Shown: positions 1-7,677, numbered from the stretch's first letter. The stretch is 60,066 nt of DNA from Chlamydiia bacterium (GCA_021324995.1 JAJPIB010000064.1:1-60066), one strand, 5' to 3'. Translations and numbers: made by a program. Notes: generated by a model not told the origin, from the letters alone.

Positions 1-121
1 AACCAAATTTTCAGTCACGTTGGGTATACCCCTATTTCTAATAGTGGCGACGATTCGATCGCGCCAATCGCGGGAGCTTTCGCTTCGGTCCTAAACCAAA
101 TTTTCAGCCACGTTGGGGATA
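1..121 (+). repeat. Family A palindromic repeat, composite or truncated copy
   Basis: Bases 1-28 are the right terminus of a family A element (it ends TCACGTTGGGTATA) cut by the window edge. It runs directly into an internal and right-hand part of a second copy (CCCCTATTTCTAATA, then the core GGAGCTTTCGCTTCGGTC, then a diverged terminus ending CCACGTTGGGGATA). The internal part matches the long copy at 11943-12108. It looks like a nested or recombined pair. Bases 122-216 hold nothing recognisable. Confidence 0.8.
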
Positions 122-216
122 GAGGCATTTCTTAGTTTTCACCGTTCGCAGGTGAGTGTGAAAGTGTAGATCAGCAGGATCTTTTGAAGCTTTGCGCGTG
201 AGCAAGTATAGGGGTG

Positions 217-1071
217 CTATGACTGATTAAGAAGAAATAGCTCCTGAGGCACCCGACTTTGACCTTCTTCTATAGGAAGAAAAAATGCCTGCATTAATGA
301 AGAATTTGAGTCTACTACATATTGAGAGAAATCGGTGAAACCAGCTTCTCGAAGCAAATCTTCATCTGTGAAAAAGCATCCTGTGCATTGCCGAGAGTCG
401 CGTATAGCCAATTCATAAGCAGCATCCCCCATAATTGATGGCCATCGGCTGGATGCATGCACTTTTGATAAAAAGTGATCTTTGATTGTCTGAGTGGCAA
501 TCGTGGTCTTTGGCCAAAGAGAATTTACTGCAATTCCATCTTGTTTAAATTGTTCAGCCATCCCTAATGTACACATGCTCATGGCATATTTTCCCATGGA
601 AAATGCCAAATGATCTTTAAACCAATAGGGATCCAAAGTGAACGGAGGAGAGATGTTGATGATGTGTGGATTAGCGGCCTTTTTGAGGTAAGGATGACAG
701 GCTTGACTCAAAAAGAATGCAGCGCGGGCACTCGTTGCTACTACCAAGTCAAATTGCTCTGGAGATGTATCCAAAATAGTCGTAAGGCAAGTTGCGCTCG
801 TATTATTGACTAGAATATCAATGCTACCGAAACGAGCAACTGCTTGATTGACTGCTTCCTTTATTGCATTATGATCAGATACGTCGGTGTGAAGAGCTAA
901 TATTTGTCCGCCAGCTGCTATAATCTGGTCTGTTGTGTTTTCAACTTGTGCTTGGGAATCCTTGGTCAAAATTACGATATTAGCCTTGGTAGCGGCATAA
1001 CGTAGTGCGATGGCTTGGCCAATCCCACGGCTACCACCTGTGATAATTATGGTCTTTCCTTGAAAATCCAT
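217..1071 (-). CDS. SDR family oxidoreductase, HSDL2-like, catalytic Tyr replaced by Phe
   Basis: A 284-residue short-chain dehydrogenase. It has the N-terminal Rossmann motif TGGSRGIG (residues 11-18), the NN motif at 89-90 and the active-site Ser at 141 (INISPP). Overall it resembles the hydroxysteroid dehydrogenase-like 2 (HSDL2) subgroup, with DPYWFKDH and a late segment near residue 230. In that subgroup the catalytic motif is YxxxK; here the reading is FSMGK, so position 157 is Phe (TTT codon) and Lys161 is kept. Loss of the Tyr hydroxyl would be expected to cripple classical SDR chemistry, so the protein may be inactive, use another proton donor, or bind a ligand. The substrate is unknown. 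It is a single gene on the minus strand, with a family A repeat beyond its 3' end. Confidence 0.85.
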   Translation of the reverse strand: MDFQGKTIIITGGSRGIGQAIALRYAATKANIVILTKDSQAQVENTTDQIIAAGGQILALHTDVSDHNAIKEAVNQAVARFGSIDILVNNTSATCLTTILDTSPEQFDLVVATSARAAFFLSQACHPYLKKAANPHIINISPPFTLDPYWFKDHLAFSMGKYAMSMCTLGMAEQFKQDGIAVNSLWPKTTIATQTIKDHFLSKVHASSRWPSIMGDAAYELAIRDSRQCTGCFFTDEDLLREAGFTDFSQYVVDSNSSLMQAFFLPIEEGQSRVPQELFLLNQS

Positions 1072-1145
1072 CGTAACTCCCTAAAATTTAGCCAATGTTA
1101 TCAAGGATATGCAATTTTTCTCATTTAAAAAATCTTGCGCAAATG

Positions 1146-1161
1146 GTACGATATATCGTAC
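1146..1161. promoter_or_regulatory. Perfect 16-bp palindrome, candidate operator of the toxin-antitoxin operon
   Basis: GTACGATATATCGTAC is a perfect inverted repeat 20 bp upstream of the toxin start codon at 1182. Type II toxin-antitoxin operons are commonly autorepressed by the antitoxin binding such a palindrome, so this is the likely operator. The regulatory role is inferred from position and symmetry only. Confidence 0.5.
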
Positions 1162-1181
1162 ATGTCAAGTTTGGGACTATC

Positions 1182-1481
1182 ATGAAGCGATTTGCTTTCT
1201 ATGCAACTGAAGAATACAAGGAGTGGTTAAAGACGCAGACCCTTAAGTCCCAACGGCAAATTTTGGACAGATTGTTCAAAATTGAAGAAGACAGTCATTT
1301 TGGTCATCATAAATATTTAGAGGAAGATGTTTGGGAATTAAAATTCAATGATGGTAGGCGTGTTTATTACGGTTTTATAAGAAAATCCAACATCATCCTT
1401 TTGTTAGGAGGTAATAAAAATGGGCAAGATAAGGACATCAAAAAGGCGACAAAAATCTTTAGGAAAATCACGGAAGGTTAA
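1182..1481 (+). CDS. RelE/HigB-type toxin (addiction module killer protein)
   Basis: A 99-residue toxin of the RelE/ParE superfamily, closest by motif to the 'addiction module killer protein' (HI1419-like) group: a basic N-terminus, then VWELKFNDGRRVYYG and the signature IILLLGGNKNGQDKDI near the end. Family members are ribosome-dependent mRNA endonucleases that stop translation when the antitoxin is lost. ATG at 1182 is chosen because the family starts just before a short beta strand (MKRFAFYAT). The frame is open back to 1095, but that would add 29 residues across the palindrome at 1146-1161. The last 62 bases overlap the antitoxin gene in another frame, so the two are translationally coupled, with the toxin first as in HigBA systems. 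Confidence 0.85.
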   Translation: MKRFAFYATEEYKEWLKTQTLKSQRQILDRLFKIEEDSHFGHHKYLEEDVWELKFNDGRRVYYGFIRKSNIILLLGGNKNGQDKDIKKATKIFRKITEG

Positions 1482-1749
1482 TCTGGATAAAGTAAAAGGA
1501 CTCACTCGTGTGTCTCCTTTAAAGGAGCTAGTCGATCCTCAACAGACAGCCTTGGCAATTCTAGAATGTTTGCAAAACAACGATCCAGAAGGAGCCATGG
1601 AAATGATCACTATTTATTTGGATGCTTTGAATAAAACACGTCTTAGGCGGAAGGCAAAATTATCCAAATCGACGATGTATTCAGCCTTAAAACACCGTAA
1701 TCCAACCATCAAGACCTTAGCGAAAATCATGCATGCCTCAACGCATTGA
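1420..1749 (+). CDS. HTH-type antitoxin (HigA/HI1420-like)
   Basis: A 109-residue basic protein whose C-terminal half (about 60-105) looks like a Cro/C1-type helix-turn-helix: a helix around ALNKTRLRRKAKLSKSTMYS followed by HRNPTIKTLAKIMHA. The pattern 'learn, start, recognise' (RxxxLSxSTxYxAL) is typical of addiction module antidote proteins paired with HI1419-type toxins. It should bind and neutralise the upstream toxin and repress the operon, probably through the palindrome at 1146-1161. The N-terminal 35 residues are rich in Lys/Arg and partly encoded by the overlap with the toxin gene, which may explain the composition. The 125 bp after it carry nothing recognisable until the family A repeat. 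Confidence 0.8.
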   Translation: MGKIRTSKRRQKSLGKSRKVNLDKVKGLTRVSPLKELVDPQQTALAILECLQNNDPEGAMEMITIYLDALNKTRLRRKAKLSKSTMYSALKHRNPTIKTLAKIMHASTH

Positions 1750-1874
1750 TATCGGTCTTATATCGCGGTGCAAAAACGGTGCAGCGAACTTCTACCTGCA
1801 CCCATATTGCCCCGTACAACCCAGTTGCTCTTTTGATGTTTACAATCATATGCATAGAAGTTGAATAGCGCGGG

Positions 1875-1954
1875 TTATACCCAACGTGACTCAAAATTTG
1901 GTTTAGGAGCTTTCGCTTCGGTCTTAAACCAAATTTTCAGTCACGTTGGGTATA
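1875..1954 (+). repeat. Family A palindromic repeat, short copy (80 bp)
   Basis: This is the cleanest copy. Two 31-bp arms (1875-1905 and 1924-1954) differ from perfect inverted repeats at one position and flank the asymmetric core GGAGCTTTCGCTTCGGTC. The ends read TTATACCCAACGTGACT and AGTCACGTTGGGTATAA, so the outer bases could be a TA target as for IS630/Tc1-type insertions. The right arm covers the 3' end of the GxxExxY gene (1937-2338, minus strand) and encodes its last residues and stop codon. Confidence 0.9.
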
Positions 1955-2338
1955 ATGTCGATTAGGATCGCAGGTGATGCGAGAAATGCCATGTCTCACA
2001 TCTTTTTTTCCAAAATTGATCAATAAGCCTAGTTTGATCCCTGTTAGGCGCAAGTAGGTAAAGAGTTGGGCCTGATAGAACGCATAGTCTCTTTCTGTTG
2101 CTTTAACCTCGATCACCACCTTATTGTCTACGACAATATCAAGATAGAGTGGCTCACGAACAACGATTCCTTTGTAAAGAACTTGAACGGGCAGCTGCTT
2201 TTGGCTAGGGATTCCTTTTAAAGACAGCTCATGGCACAAAGCAGCTTCGTAGACACTCTCGAGAAGCCCTGGGCCTCCCAAATTGCAGTGTACTTCAACG
2301 GATGCATCGATGATTTTTTCAAACAACTCTTCTTCCAT
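1937..2338 (-). CDS. GxxExxY protein (PD-(D/E)XK nuclease-like), C-terminus made by a repeat
   Basis: A 133-residue protein with the family signature GGPGLLESVYE (21-31), the N-terminal KIIDASVEVH, and a nuclease-like D-x9-ExK core: Asp67 (YLDIVV), Glu77 and Lys79 (IEVKATE). GxxExxY proteins form a PD-(D/E)XK-superfamily group of unknown biological role, common in environmental bacteria and usually found as scattered single genes. The C-terminus reads RHYTQRD then stop; the last six codons and stop lie within the right arm of the family A repeat, so the natural C-terminus appears to have been replaced by an insertion. A second GxxExxY gene begins at the other edge of the window. Confidence 0.85.
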   Translation of the reverse strand: MEEELFEKIIDASVEVHCNLGGPGLLESVYEAALCHELSLKGIPSQKQLPVQVLYKGIVVREPLYLDIVVDNKVVIEVKATERDYAFYQAQLFTYLRLTGIKLGLLINFGKKDVRHGISRITCDPNRHYTQRD

Positions 2339-2371
2339 GCCCGATAATGATTTAAAAAAATTGAATTTTTC

Positions 2372-2917
2372 TCAAAACAAAAATGCTTCGAAGAGAACTT
2401 CTTTTTGAGAACCCACTCCAGTTTGACTTCGGTGTCCATTGGGAAGACATGTTTTCTTAACCGCAGCACCCTGTTCATAAACAAGATTGCCTCCAAGAAA
2501 GCCAACAATGACTAAAAAAACGCTTGCACTTGTATAGAAAAGAGCTATTAAGGTCGTTAGAATCCTAAGATTTTTAAATGATTTCTGTATCCACCACTTA
2601 GTAAAGTCTAAAACTAAGGCAGCGGAGAACAGGCTAGCTGTGGAATACGCGAAGCCGCTGTGATAATCCAGAATGTTTTCATTGCAGAGCGCATTTCCAA
2701 CAACGTCTGCAGCAATTTCTCCTGTGATGACTGCTAACCATGAAAAGCAAACGCCAAGAATAAGAAAGCTCCAGGCGATAGAAAGGGACAGCTTTTCAAA
2801 GGAGCTCTTGCGTAGAAAATAGTGACTGAGTCGCAAAGCAGAGCCTAGCAATAGCAAAGCCAAAGGAAAATGAATAACAATAGGATGAAAAAGTTCAGTT
2901 CGCATATTTGTGATCAT
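2372..2917 (-). CDS. DUF2231-type membrane protein
   Basis: About 181 residues with four predicted transmembrane helices. It shows the DUF2231 pattern: HPIVIHFPLALLLLG at the N-terminus, a conserved TGEIAAD after helix 2, a His after it (DYHSGFAY), and VGFLGGNLVYEQGAAV near the end. The role is unknown; relatives are predicted inner membrane proteins, sometimes linked to heme or redox functions. The ORF is open to 2974, but the upstream residues are highly charged (CQRRRRQ), so ATG at 2917 (MITNMRTELFHP) or 2905 is preferred; neither has a clear ribosome binding site. The tail after residue 155 is hydrophilic and not obviously part of the family. The gene lies 33 bp upstream of the GxxExxY gene on the same strand. 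Confidence 0.75.
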   Translation of the reverse strand: MITNMRTELFHPIVIHFPLALLLLGSALRLSHYFLRKSSFEKLSLSIAWSFLILGVCFSWLAVITGEIAADVVGNALCNENILDYHSGFAYSTASLFSAALVLDFTKWWIQKSFKNLRILTTLIALFYTSASVFLVIVGFLGGNLVYEQGAAVKKTCLPNGHRSQTGVGSQKEVLFEAFLF

Positions 2918-3189
2918 ACTGGTGACACTTGAAAATTGGATAATCTGCCGCCTTCGACGCTGGCAAAACTGCAACTTTCAATTCGATCACTGTATATTGG
3001 ATGGTCTAAAATTGATCAAGCCGCGATTGGAGATCCGAAGGATTAAGAGTTTGCCACGAAAAAAATTTTGGAGCGAATACTTTGACTAAAACCGGTCCTG
3101 AATCATTTCCTGCATAGAACGATTTTCATCACAGGTTTTTTTCTGGATTATGATAAGCTTCTTGTTTTTTAACAAATTATGAGGGGACT

Positions 3190-3747
3190 ATGGCTACATC
3201 AGCAAATGCATGTGGGAACATTCGCTTGAATTTTTATTGGACTGGTGAACGAGAATTGTGTGGGGGATTATCCAAGGGTGGATACGATGTTTGTGAATTA
3301 AAGCTAAAATTTAATGAGGATCAAAACGTTCAATATGTAGTAAGCCTTCCTGAAGAAGGGCTATTTAATCGCACTGCTATAAAACTGCCCTTTACATTGA
3401 TACATGATCGCGGCGAGATTAGGATGCCACTCACGGGTTTAAGGGTTAGAAATGTTAATAGACAAACTCTAGATGCATTAGAAATACCCGTGGAAAAAAT
3501 TAGACACCTAACGATCAAAGCAGGAATCCTGCAAATAAGTCCGGATGCTGGTCCTACAATCATGGATGTCTCTGGAACGTTGACTCAAGAAATGCGCGCT
3601 TTTAAAACGTACGAGGAAATTGAATTGGCAATTCCTACAGAATTGAAAGAGAACGGAACGTATGGGGTTATTTTTGGATCGACCTCTACAGCTGGAAGTT
3701 ATTCATTTTCAGCTTCGTTTCAAGAAGAAAAGCCATCAGGATGTTAG
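3190..3747 (+). CDS. Hypothetical protein, probably beta-rich
   Basis: 185 residues, not recognised. It has no signal peptide and no membrane segment, with alternating hydrophobic and polar stretches suggesting beta structure (for example YVVSLPEEG and SGTLTQEMRAF). Four Cys residues are present, two of them early (NACGN, ELCGG) and one at the very C-terminus (PSGC). A good ribosome binding site (GAGGGG at 3180-3185) precedes the ATG, and codon use looks native, so the gene is very likely expressed. It converges on the IspD-SDR gene, with a 4-bp overlap of the two 3' ends and no visible terminator between them. Confidence 0.7.
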   Translation: MATSANACGNIRLNFYWTGERELCGGLSKGGYDVCELKLKFNEDQNVQYVVSLPEEGLFNRTAIKLPFTLIHDRGEIRMPLTGLRVRNVNRQTLDALEIPVEKIRHLTIKAGILQISPDAGPTIMDVSGTLTQEMRAFKTYEEIELAIPTELKENGTYGVIFGSTSTAGSYSFSASFQEEKPSGC

Positions 3748-5108
3748 GGGTATTTTTTTCTTACTTCCACGATGGTGCCGGTTAGGCATTTTGTTTTAAG
3801 CAGCGTAAGGACTTCAGTTGCTACCTCTTCGGGAGTCAGAAGGGTCGAAGGGTTCTCATCGGGAAAATTATCGATGCGCATCGGAGTATGTGTGCGCTGC
3901 GGAACCAGCACATTCACTTGAAGATCTTCCCTTTCTTCTGCAAGCGCCTGCGAAAAGTTTACAATGGCCGCTTTAGAACTGCTATAAATAGCGAAATTTT
4001 TTCTTCCGCGTGCATAACTTGAAGAAGCGATATTGATGATGTGAGCGCCTTTTTTCAAATGCGCACATTTACAGCTATAGATGACTCCTGTGAGATTAGT
4101 GGAGACGAGTGAATCGATCTCTTTTGAGGTTAATTGGTTTAGCTGTTTATTTTTCAAAAGACCCACGCTGTTGATCAATCCATCGATTTGGCCGAATTTT
4201 TGAAGAATTTGATCGAAAGCTAAGGAAGTGCTCTCGTAACAGGTGAGATCGACAGAATATTCCTTTGAAGAACGCGACAAAGCAATCGGAATTGCGCCTT
4301 CAGCTTCAAGAAGACGGCATAGCGCGGTCCCTATCCCTCCGGTCCCGCCGGTGACGACAATCCGCTTGCCTTGCAAAGAGTTGAATTTTGTGAGGGAAGA
4401 AGAGCAGACGTTTTTTAATCGAAGGATTTGCTCTGCCAAAATGAGATCGAGCTCCGAGGTGATTTTAATATTTTCCTCACTGCCTTCGACAATGGAAATA
4501 GGATGGCCATCGCGGAGTGCGAGTGAGCAGTCGTCGGAGTTATTAAAAACGCCGGCATGTTTAGCTTTAAGATGGGCGTTTAGAATTAAAGGATAACTAA
4601 AGCTTTGAGGCGTCTGGCCGCGCAAATATTCTGCTCGCAGGGGAATAGTAGAGATTTTGTTACCCTGGGGGGCGTGAACGAGCGTATCTGCCGATGGGAT
4701 GCAGGTATCGACTGCGCCGGTGACCAGAGCCGCCGCAATATTTTTTTCCAAAATTTCGGGGGTAACAAAAGGACGTACGGCGTCGTGAATCGCGACAAAA
4801 TGCGTATCTGCTCCGCAAGCGAGAAGACCATTTAAAGAAGATTCTTGGCGAGTTGTCCCACCCATCACAATTGAAATCTGAGCGCTGTAGCACGCAATAT
4901 CGTCTTGCACGCTTTTTATCCATGCTTGCGGGCAAACGAGAAGGATTTCTTCAAATAGGTTTGAAGCGAGGAAAGTTTCTAGCGTATAAAGATAAACTTT
5001 TTTGCCAGCCAATCGGTGGAATTGCTTTGGCGTCTCGCTGCCGAAGCGCTCGCCTGTTCCCCCCATAAGAAGGATAGCTTTAATGTTTGGGTTCAAAATA
5101 GCCAGCAA
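3744..5108 (-). CDS. Bifunctional cytidylyltransferase/SDR reductase (IspD/TarI-like + SDR fusion)
   Basis: A fusion of 454 residues. Residues 1-230 are an IspD/TarI-type nucleotidyltransferase: MGGTGERFGSETPKQ (16-30), IHDAVRPF, GAVDTCIPSADTLV, RGQTPQSF and NIKITSELDLILAEQ. Residues about 245-454 are a short-chain dehydrogenase with TGGTGGIG, NSVGLL, catalytic Ser (INIASSS) and YSSSK. The same arrangement is known in Haemophilus Acs1/Bcs1, which reduces ribulose 5-phosphate and makes CDP-ribitol; IspD alone makes CDP-methylerythritol in the MEP pathway. The fusion favours a CDP-alditol product for a surface glycan, but a role as the only IspD cannot be excluded without the rest of the genome. 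No ATG lies near the start; TTG at 5108 or 5096 is the likely initiator. Confidence 0.85.
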   Translation of the reverse strand: MLAILNPNIKAILLMGGTGERFGSETPKQFHRLAGKKVYLYTLETFLASNLFEEILLVCPQAWIKSVQDDIACYSAQISIVMGGTTRQESSLNGLLACGADTHFVAIHDAVRPFVTPEILEKNIAAALVTGAVDTCIPSADTLVHAPQGNKISTIPLRAEYLRGQTPQSFSYPLILNAHLKAKHAGVFNNSDDCSLALRDGHPISIVEGSEENIKITSELDLILAEQILRLKNVCSSSLTKFNSLQGKRIVVTGGTGGIGTALCRLLEAEGAIPIALSRSSKEYSVDLTCYESTSLAFDQILQKFGQIDGLINSVGLLKNKQLNQLTSKEIDSLVSTNLTGVIYSCKCAHLKKGAHIINIASSSYARGRKNFAIYSSSKAAIVNFSQALAEEREDLQVNVLVPQRTHTPMRIDNFPDENPSTLLTPEEVATEVLTLLKTKCLTGTIVEVRKKYP

Positions 5109-5154
5109 TATTTGTTAATATTGCTGCTCATTCTACTTCTAAAACAATTTCGAA

Positions 5155-6240
5155 TCAATTAGGAGCTTCAATTTTAAGGATGACTCCTTCCATATTTTTA
5201 TGGAGAAACTCTGCTCTTTTACGAGAGATTTCTTGGGGCTCTCCGAGTTGGGGTTCTGCTAGCATATGAAGCAGATGTGCCCGTCGGCATTGAAAAAAAA
5301 GAGTGTTGAGTTTGGCATCCGTAATGCCGCCGATCCAATCGAGGTGGAGGCCGAGTTTCATCAGACTCAGAGCATCGAGCGCCTCCTTGATCTGCAATTG
5401 GTACGAGTGGAGGAGTAAGCCAAAAGCTCTACTTACCCGATCTTTGATTAGAGGTATATTTTCTGTTTGAATATGGGTGCGCAGTGCTTTTTCAGCCGCC
5501 ATGAGCTTCATCGCTGTGGAATGGACACTATGAATGATGCTTTCTTCGTTGATGCCAAGACTGAAGGCATTGCTAATGATCACGAGATCGCCAATGATCT
5601 CTTCGAGATTCCCGCTAATTCCTGCAGCGGATATTCCCTCTTCTTTTTGCTTGAGCAAGGTCTCTTTCAGTTGGCCGGTTTGCACTAGAGCGGGAAGGTG
5701 GAGATAAGCCTTGACTGTGAGGCCGGTTCCACAAAGATAGGGTTCTGATGTTAGGTATCCGAACTTTTGAGAAAAAGCAAAGTTCACCGCGTTTCCTATT
5801 TCTGTTTCGATTTGACTCAGTGTATTCCACGACCTTTCCCAGCCTCCGTCGCAATCCGTCAGTTGAACTTGCAAATGATTTTGAATATTCAGTTCAGCAA
5901 GAAAATGGCCGCTTTCGTCGACGACAAAGCCTTGTCCTTCAGCAGCATTTTGAAAGTTTTCAAAACATAAGAAATGTTCATAGATAAACTCTTTATCTAT
6001 CGTGCTTATTTCTGATGCTTTTAAGGCCATTGGATTGCGCAAAAGGGAAGACTTGAGCAATTGATCCTGCAGGGTAGAGCGGATTTGCTCGGATTGCCGA
6101 TCATCCATTTTAGAAGGGAAATTGAATTTAGCCAGATTCCGATGCAAGAGAAAAGAAGTCGCGAGCCAGACCGGATTGATTTCTTTTTCCCAAGGAGTAT
6201 GAGCGAGAAGTGCTTCAGGCAGCTTACTTTTTTCCGTCAT
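5155..6240 (-). CDS. mcsB: McsB-like protein, degenerate arginine kinase
   Basis: 361 residues, the normal length of McsB, and recognisable by LTSEPYLCGTGLTVKAYLHL (family: LTSCPTN.GTGLRASVM.HL) and by its position after McsA. McsB in Firmicutes phosphorylates arginine and marks proteins for ClpCP. Here key motifs are lost: the ATP-binding SSRIRLARN region reads LATSFLLHRNL, NEEDHIRIQ reads NIQNHLQVQ, and the active-site TSCPTN reads TSEPYL. The phosphate-binding arginines are therefore largely missing and catalysis is doubtful. A non-catalytic adaptor role with McsA and ClpC is an alternative. It overlaps mcsA by 17 bp, so the two are translationally coupled. Confidence 0.85.
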   Translation of the reverse strand: MTEKSKLPEALLAHTPWEKEINPVWLATSFLLHRNLAKFNFPSKMDDRQSEQIRSTLQDQLLKSSLLRNPMALKASEISTIDKEFIYEHFLCFENFQNAAEGQGFVVDESGHFLAELNIQNHLQVQLTDCDGGWERSWNTLSQIETEIGNAVNFAFSQKFGYLTSEPYLCGTGLTVKAYLHLPALVQTGQLKETLLKQKEEGISAAGISGNLEEIIGDLVIISNAFSLGINEESIIHSVHSTAMKLMAAEKALRTHIQTENIPLIKDRVSRAFGLLLHSYQLQIKEALDALSLMKLGLHLDWIGGITDAKLNTLFFQCRRAHLLHMLAEPQLGEPQEISRKRAEFLHKNMEGVILKIEAPN

Positions 6241-6739
6241 CTGTCAGCCCTTTGATTTGGTCGCGTATCCACGCCGCCTGCTCATAGTTTTCCTTTTTTA
6301 ACGCTTCATTGAGCGCTTCATTAAGACTTGTCAATCTACTCGAAGAAGGGATAGTTAAAGGTTTATTAGGAGATTTGCCTAGATGCAGAGTTTGATTTTT
6401 CATAGTAGGGAATTCTTTTTTTATCCTTGGTGGAACTTTATCCGCTGCAATCATTTCAGAAATGATTAAGTCAGAGAATACGGAGTAGCATTCGCTGCAG
6501 CCAACAGGGTTTCCCATTTTGATCGATTCCATTGATGTGCGACAATTCCCACAGAATAAGCCGGTCTCTTTTTCGTTACTGCCTTCCAATCTCGGGGGAG
6601 TTTGCCCATGAAGCCTGCTTTGAAGCACTGGACAGTCGGAGCACATTTCCGTACAGATCATTGATTTATCAACGATTTCCTTATAAATCACTGTAGTCGG
6701 CTTCTTACAGTGGCTGCATTCTACTGGCCGATCAACCAT
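6224..6739 (-). CDS. mcsA: McsA-like zinc-binding UVR-motif protein
   Basis: 171 residues with Cys pairs typical of McsA: CSHC (8-11), CSDC (33-36), CGNC (63-66) and CSEC (80-83), which should bind two zinc ions. The C-terminus carries a UVR motif (about 138-166: LNEALKKENYEQAAWIRDQI) of the type that contacts ClpC or UvrB partners. McsA activates McsB and helps target it to ClpC. It lies directly upstream of, and overlaps, mcsB. Chlamydia has the same pair beside a secretin gene; here the pair is instead followed by the IspD-SDR fusion. Confidence 0.9.
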   Translation of the reverse strand: MVDRPVECSHCKKPTTVIYKEIVDKSMICTEMCSDCPVLQSRLHGQTPPRLEGSNEKETGLFCGNCRTSMESIKMGNPVGCSECYSVFSDLIISEMIAADKVPPRIKKEFPTMKNQTLHLGKSPNKPLTIPSSSRLTSLNEALNEALKKENYEQAAWIRDQIKGLTDDGKK

Positions 6740-6842
6740 CTCTCCTCCACCTTCTCAATCGAACAGTATAAAATCTGTGATGACATTTCAATATAATATT
6801 TACAATTCTGGTTGAGAAAGCACGCTTAGAGGAGATCTGTGG

Positions 6843-6872
6843 TGGACAAAAAAAAGACAATTCGCTTATAGT
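6843..6872 (+). promoter_or_regulatory. Predicted sigma-70/66 promoter for the tandem secreted proteins
   Basis: TGGACA (6843-6848), an 18-bp spacer and TATAGT (6867-6872) match the vegetative consensus at five of six bases in the -35 box and four of six in the -10 box. The site lies 39 bp upstream of the ATG at 6912. Confidence 0.5.
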
Positions 6873-6911
6873 AAAAATTGTTTTTTAACATTTTTTGGAG
6901 AAGGATCCCCG

Positions 6912-7295
6912 ATGAAGAAAATGGCAATTTGTCTGAATACGCTTTTGGTAATTTTCGGCTTTTCTTCAATGTCCGCTGCGCCAGCGCCATTACCTCCTCG
7001 CTCTGCCACTCCCGCGCAAGGCCAAACGCCAGTCACTATGGATTGTAGCCATCTTTCCCAAGCAGAGCAGAACTTTTCTGTTCAGATCATGAATCCTAAA
7101 AATAGAGAAGCATTTTGCTCTGACTTTACGATGCAGCAAAGGCAACAGGCCATGCAGCTCGTTGGCCAACCGGACTCGTCTGGAAATATCATGAACGCCG
7201 ATCAGGCGGTTCAAGAAGTCATGGAATCGGGAACAATGGTTCCCATGACGCAACAAAACATGAACTCATCCCGCGGCGGATGTCCCGTTAAATAG
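6912..7295 (+). CDS. Small secreted protein, paralogue of the next gene
   Basis: 127 residues with a signal peptide (MKKMAICLNTLLVIFGFSSMSAA), then a Pro-rich stretch and a helical region. It shares a pattern with its neighbour: LS.xEQ.F, ..NR..F.S.FT..QR..AM and NADQAVQEVM (the neighbour reads NADEAVQRML). Cys residues at about 45, 69 and 124 could form disulfides in the periplasm. No family was recognised. A strong ribosome binding site (GGAGAAGG) and a near-consensus promoter at 6843-6872 suggest high expression. Together with the next gene it forms a two-gene operon ending in a hairpin at 7678-7704. Confidence 0.75.
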   Translation: MKKMAICLNTLLVIFGFSSMSAAPAPLPPRSATPAQGQTPVTMDCSHLSQAEQNFSVQIMNPKNREAFCSDFTMQQRQQAMQLVGQPDSSGNIMNADQAVQEVMESGTMVPMTQQNMNSSRGGCPVK

Positions 7296-7322
7296 ACAAT
7301 AACTCACTAAAGGAGATAAAAG

Positions 7323-7670
7323 ATGAAAAAAAATCTATGGATTGCACTTGTTTTTAGCGCTTTGGCAGGGAATGTGTCTTTAGTTGCTGATGCAGGGATG
7401 GACACTCAGATTGAAGCTAAAGCAGTCGCTCTTTCTTCCGATGAGCAAGCTTTTGCAGCAAAATTGAACGATCAAAATCGTAAAACATTTACTAGCAAAC
7501 TTACTGTCGATCAAAGAAAAGCGGCAATGGTTGCTGTAAAAAATGGTGCTAACGCAGATGAAGCTGTTCAAAGAATGCTTGCTGCAAGAGAGATCAAAGA
7601 AGGCAATTTTGTCGCATCTAGCGATGAAGTAGAAAACGCCGCTGAAATCTCAGAAGGAACCCAGCAGTAA
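7323..7670 (+). CDS. Small secreted protein, tandem paralogue
   Basis: 115 residues with a signal peptide (MKKNLWIALVFSALAGNVSLVADA). The mature part repeats the pattern of the preceding gene: LSSDEQAFAAKL, QNRKTFTSKLTVDQRKAAM and NADEAVQRML, so the two arose by duplication. It lacks the Cys residues and the Pro-rich segment of its neighbour and ends in an acidic tail (DEVENAAEISEGTQQ). The function is unknown; a small helical periplasmic protein is likely. The ribosome binding site AAAGGAG lies 28 bp after the previous stop. Confidence 0.75.
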   Translation: MKKNLWIALVFSALAGNVSLVADAGMDTQIEAKAVALSSDEQAFAAKLNDQNRKTFTSKLTVDQRKAAMVAVKNGANADEAVQRMLAAREIKEGNFVASSDEVENAAEISEGTQQ

Positions 7671-7677
7671 ATTCGAT

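Noticed and set aside
315-500. Open frame in another frame inside the SDR gene
   Set aside because: Shadow of a complete, well-conserved gene; the SDR frame is intact, so no frameshift is implied.
2218-2508. Open frame bridging the DUF2231 and GxxExxY genes
   Set aside because: Both overlapped genes have clear family motifs in their own frames; this one has none.
4243-5068. Several open frames on the + strand opposite the IspD-SDR gene
   Set aside because: They follow the codon pattern of the opposite strand and have no starts with ribosome binding sites.
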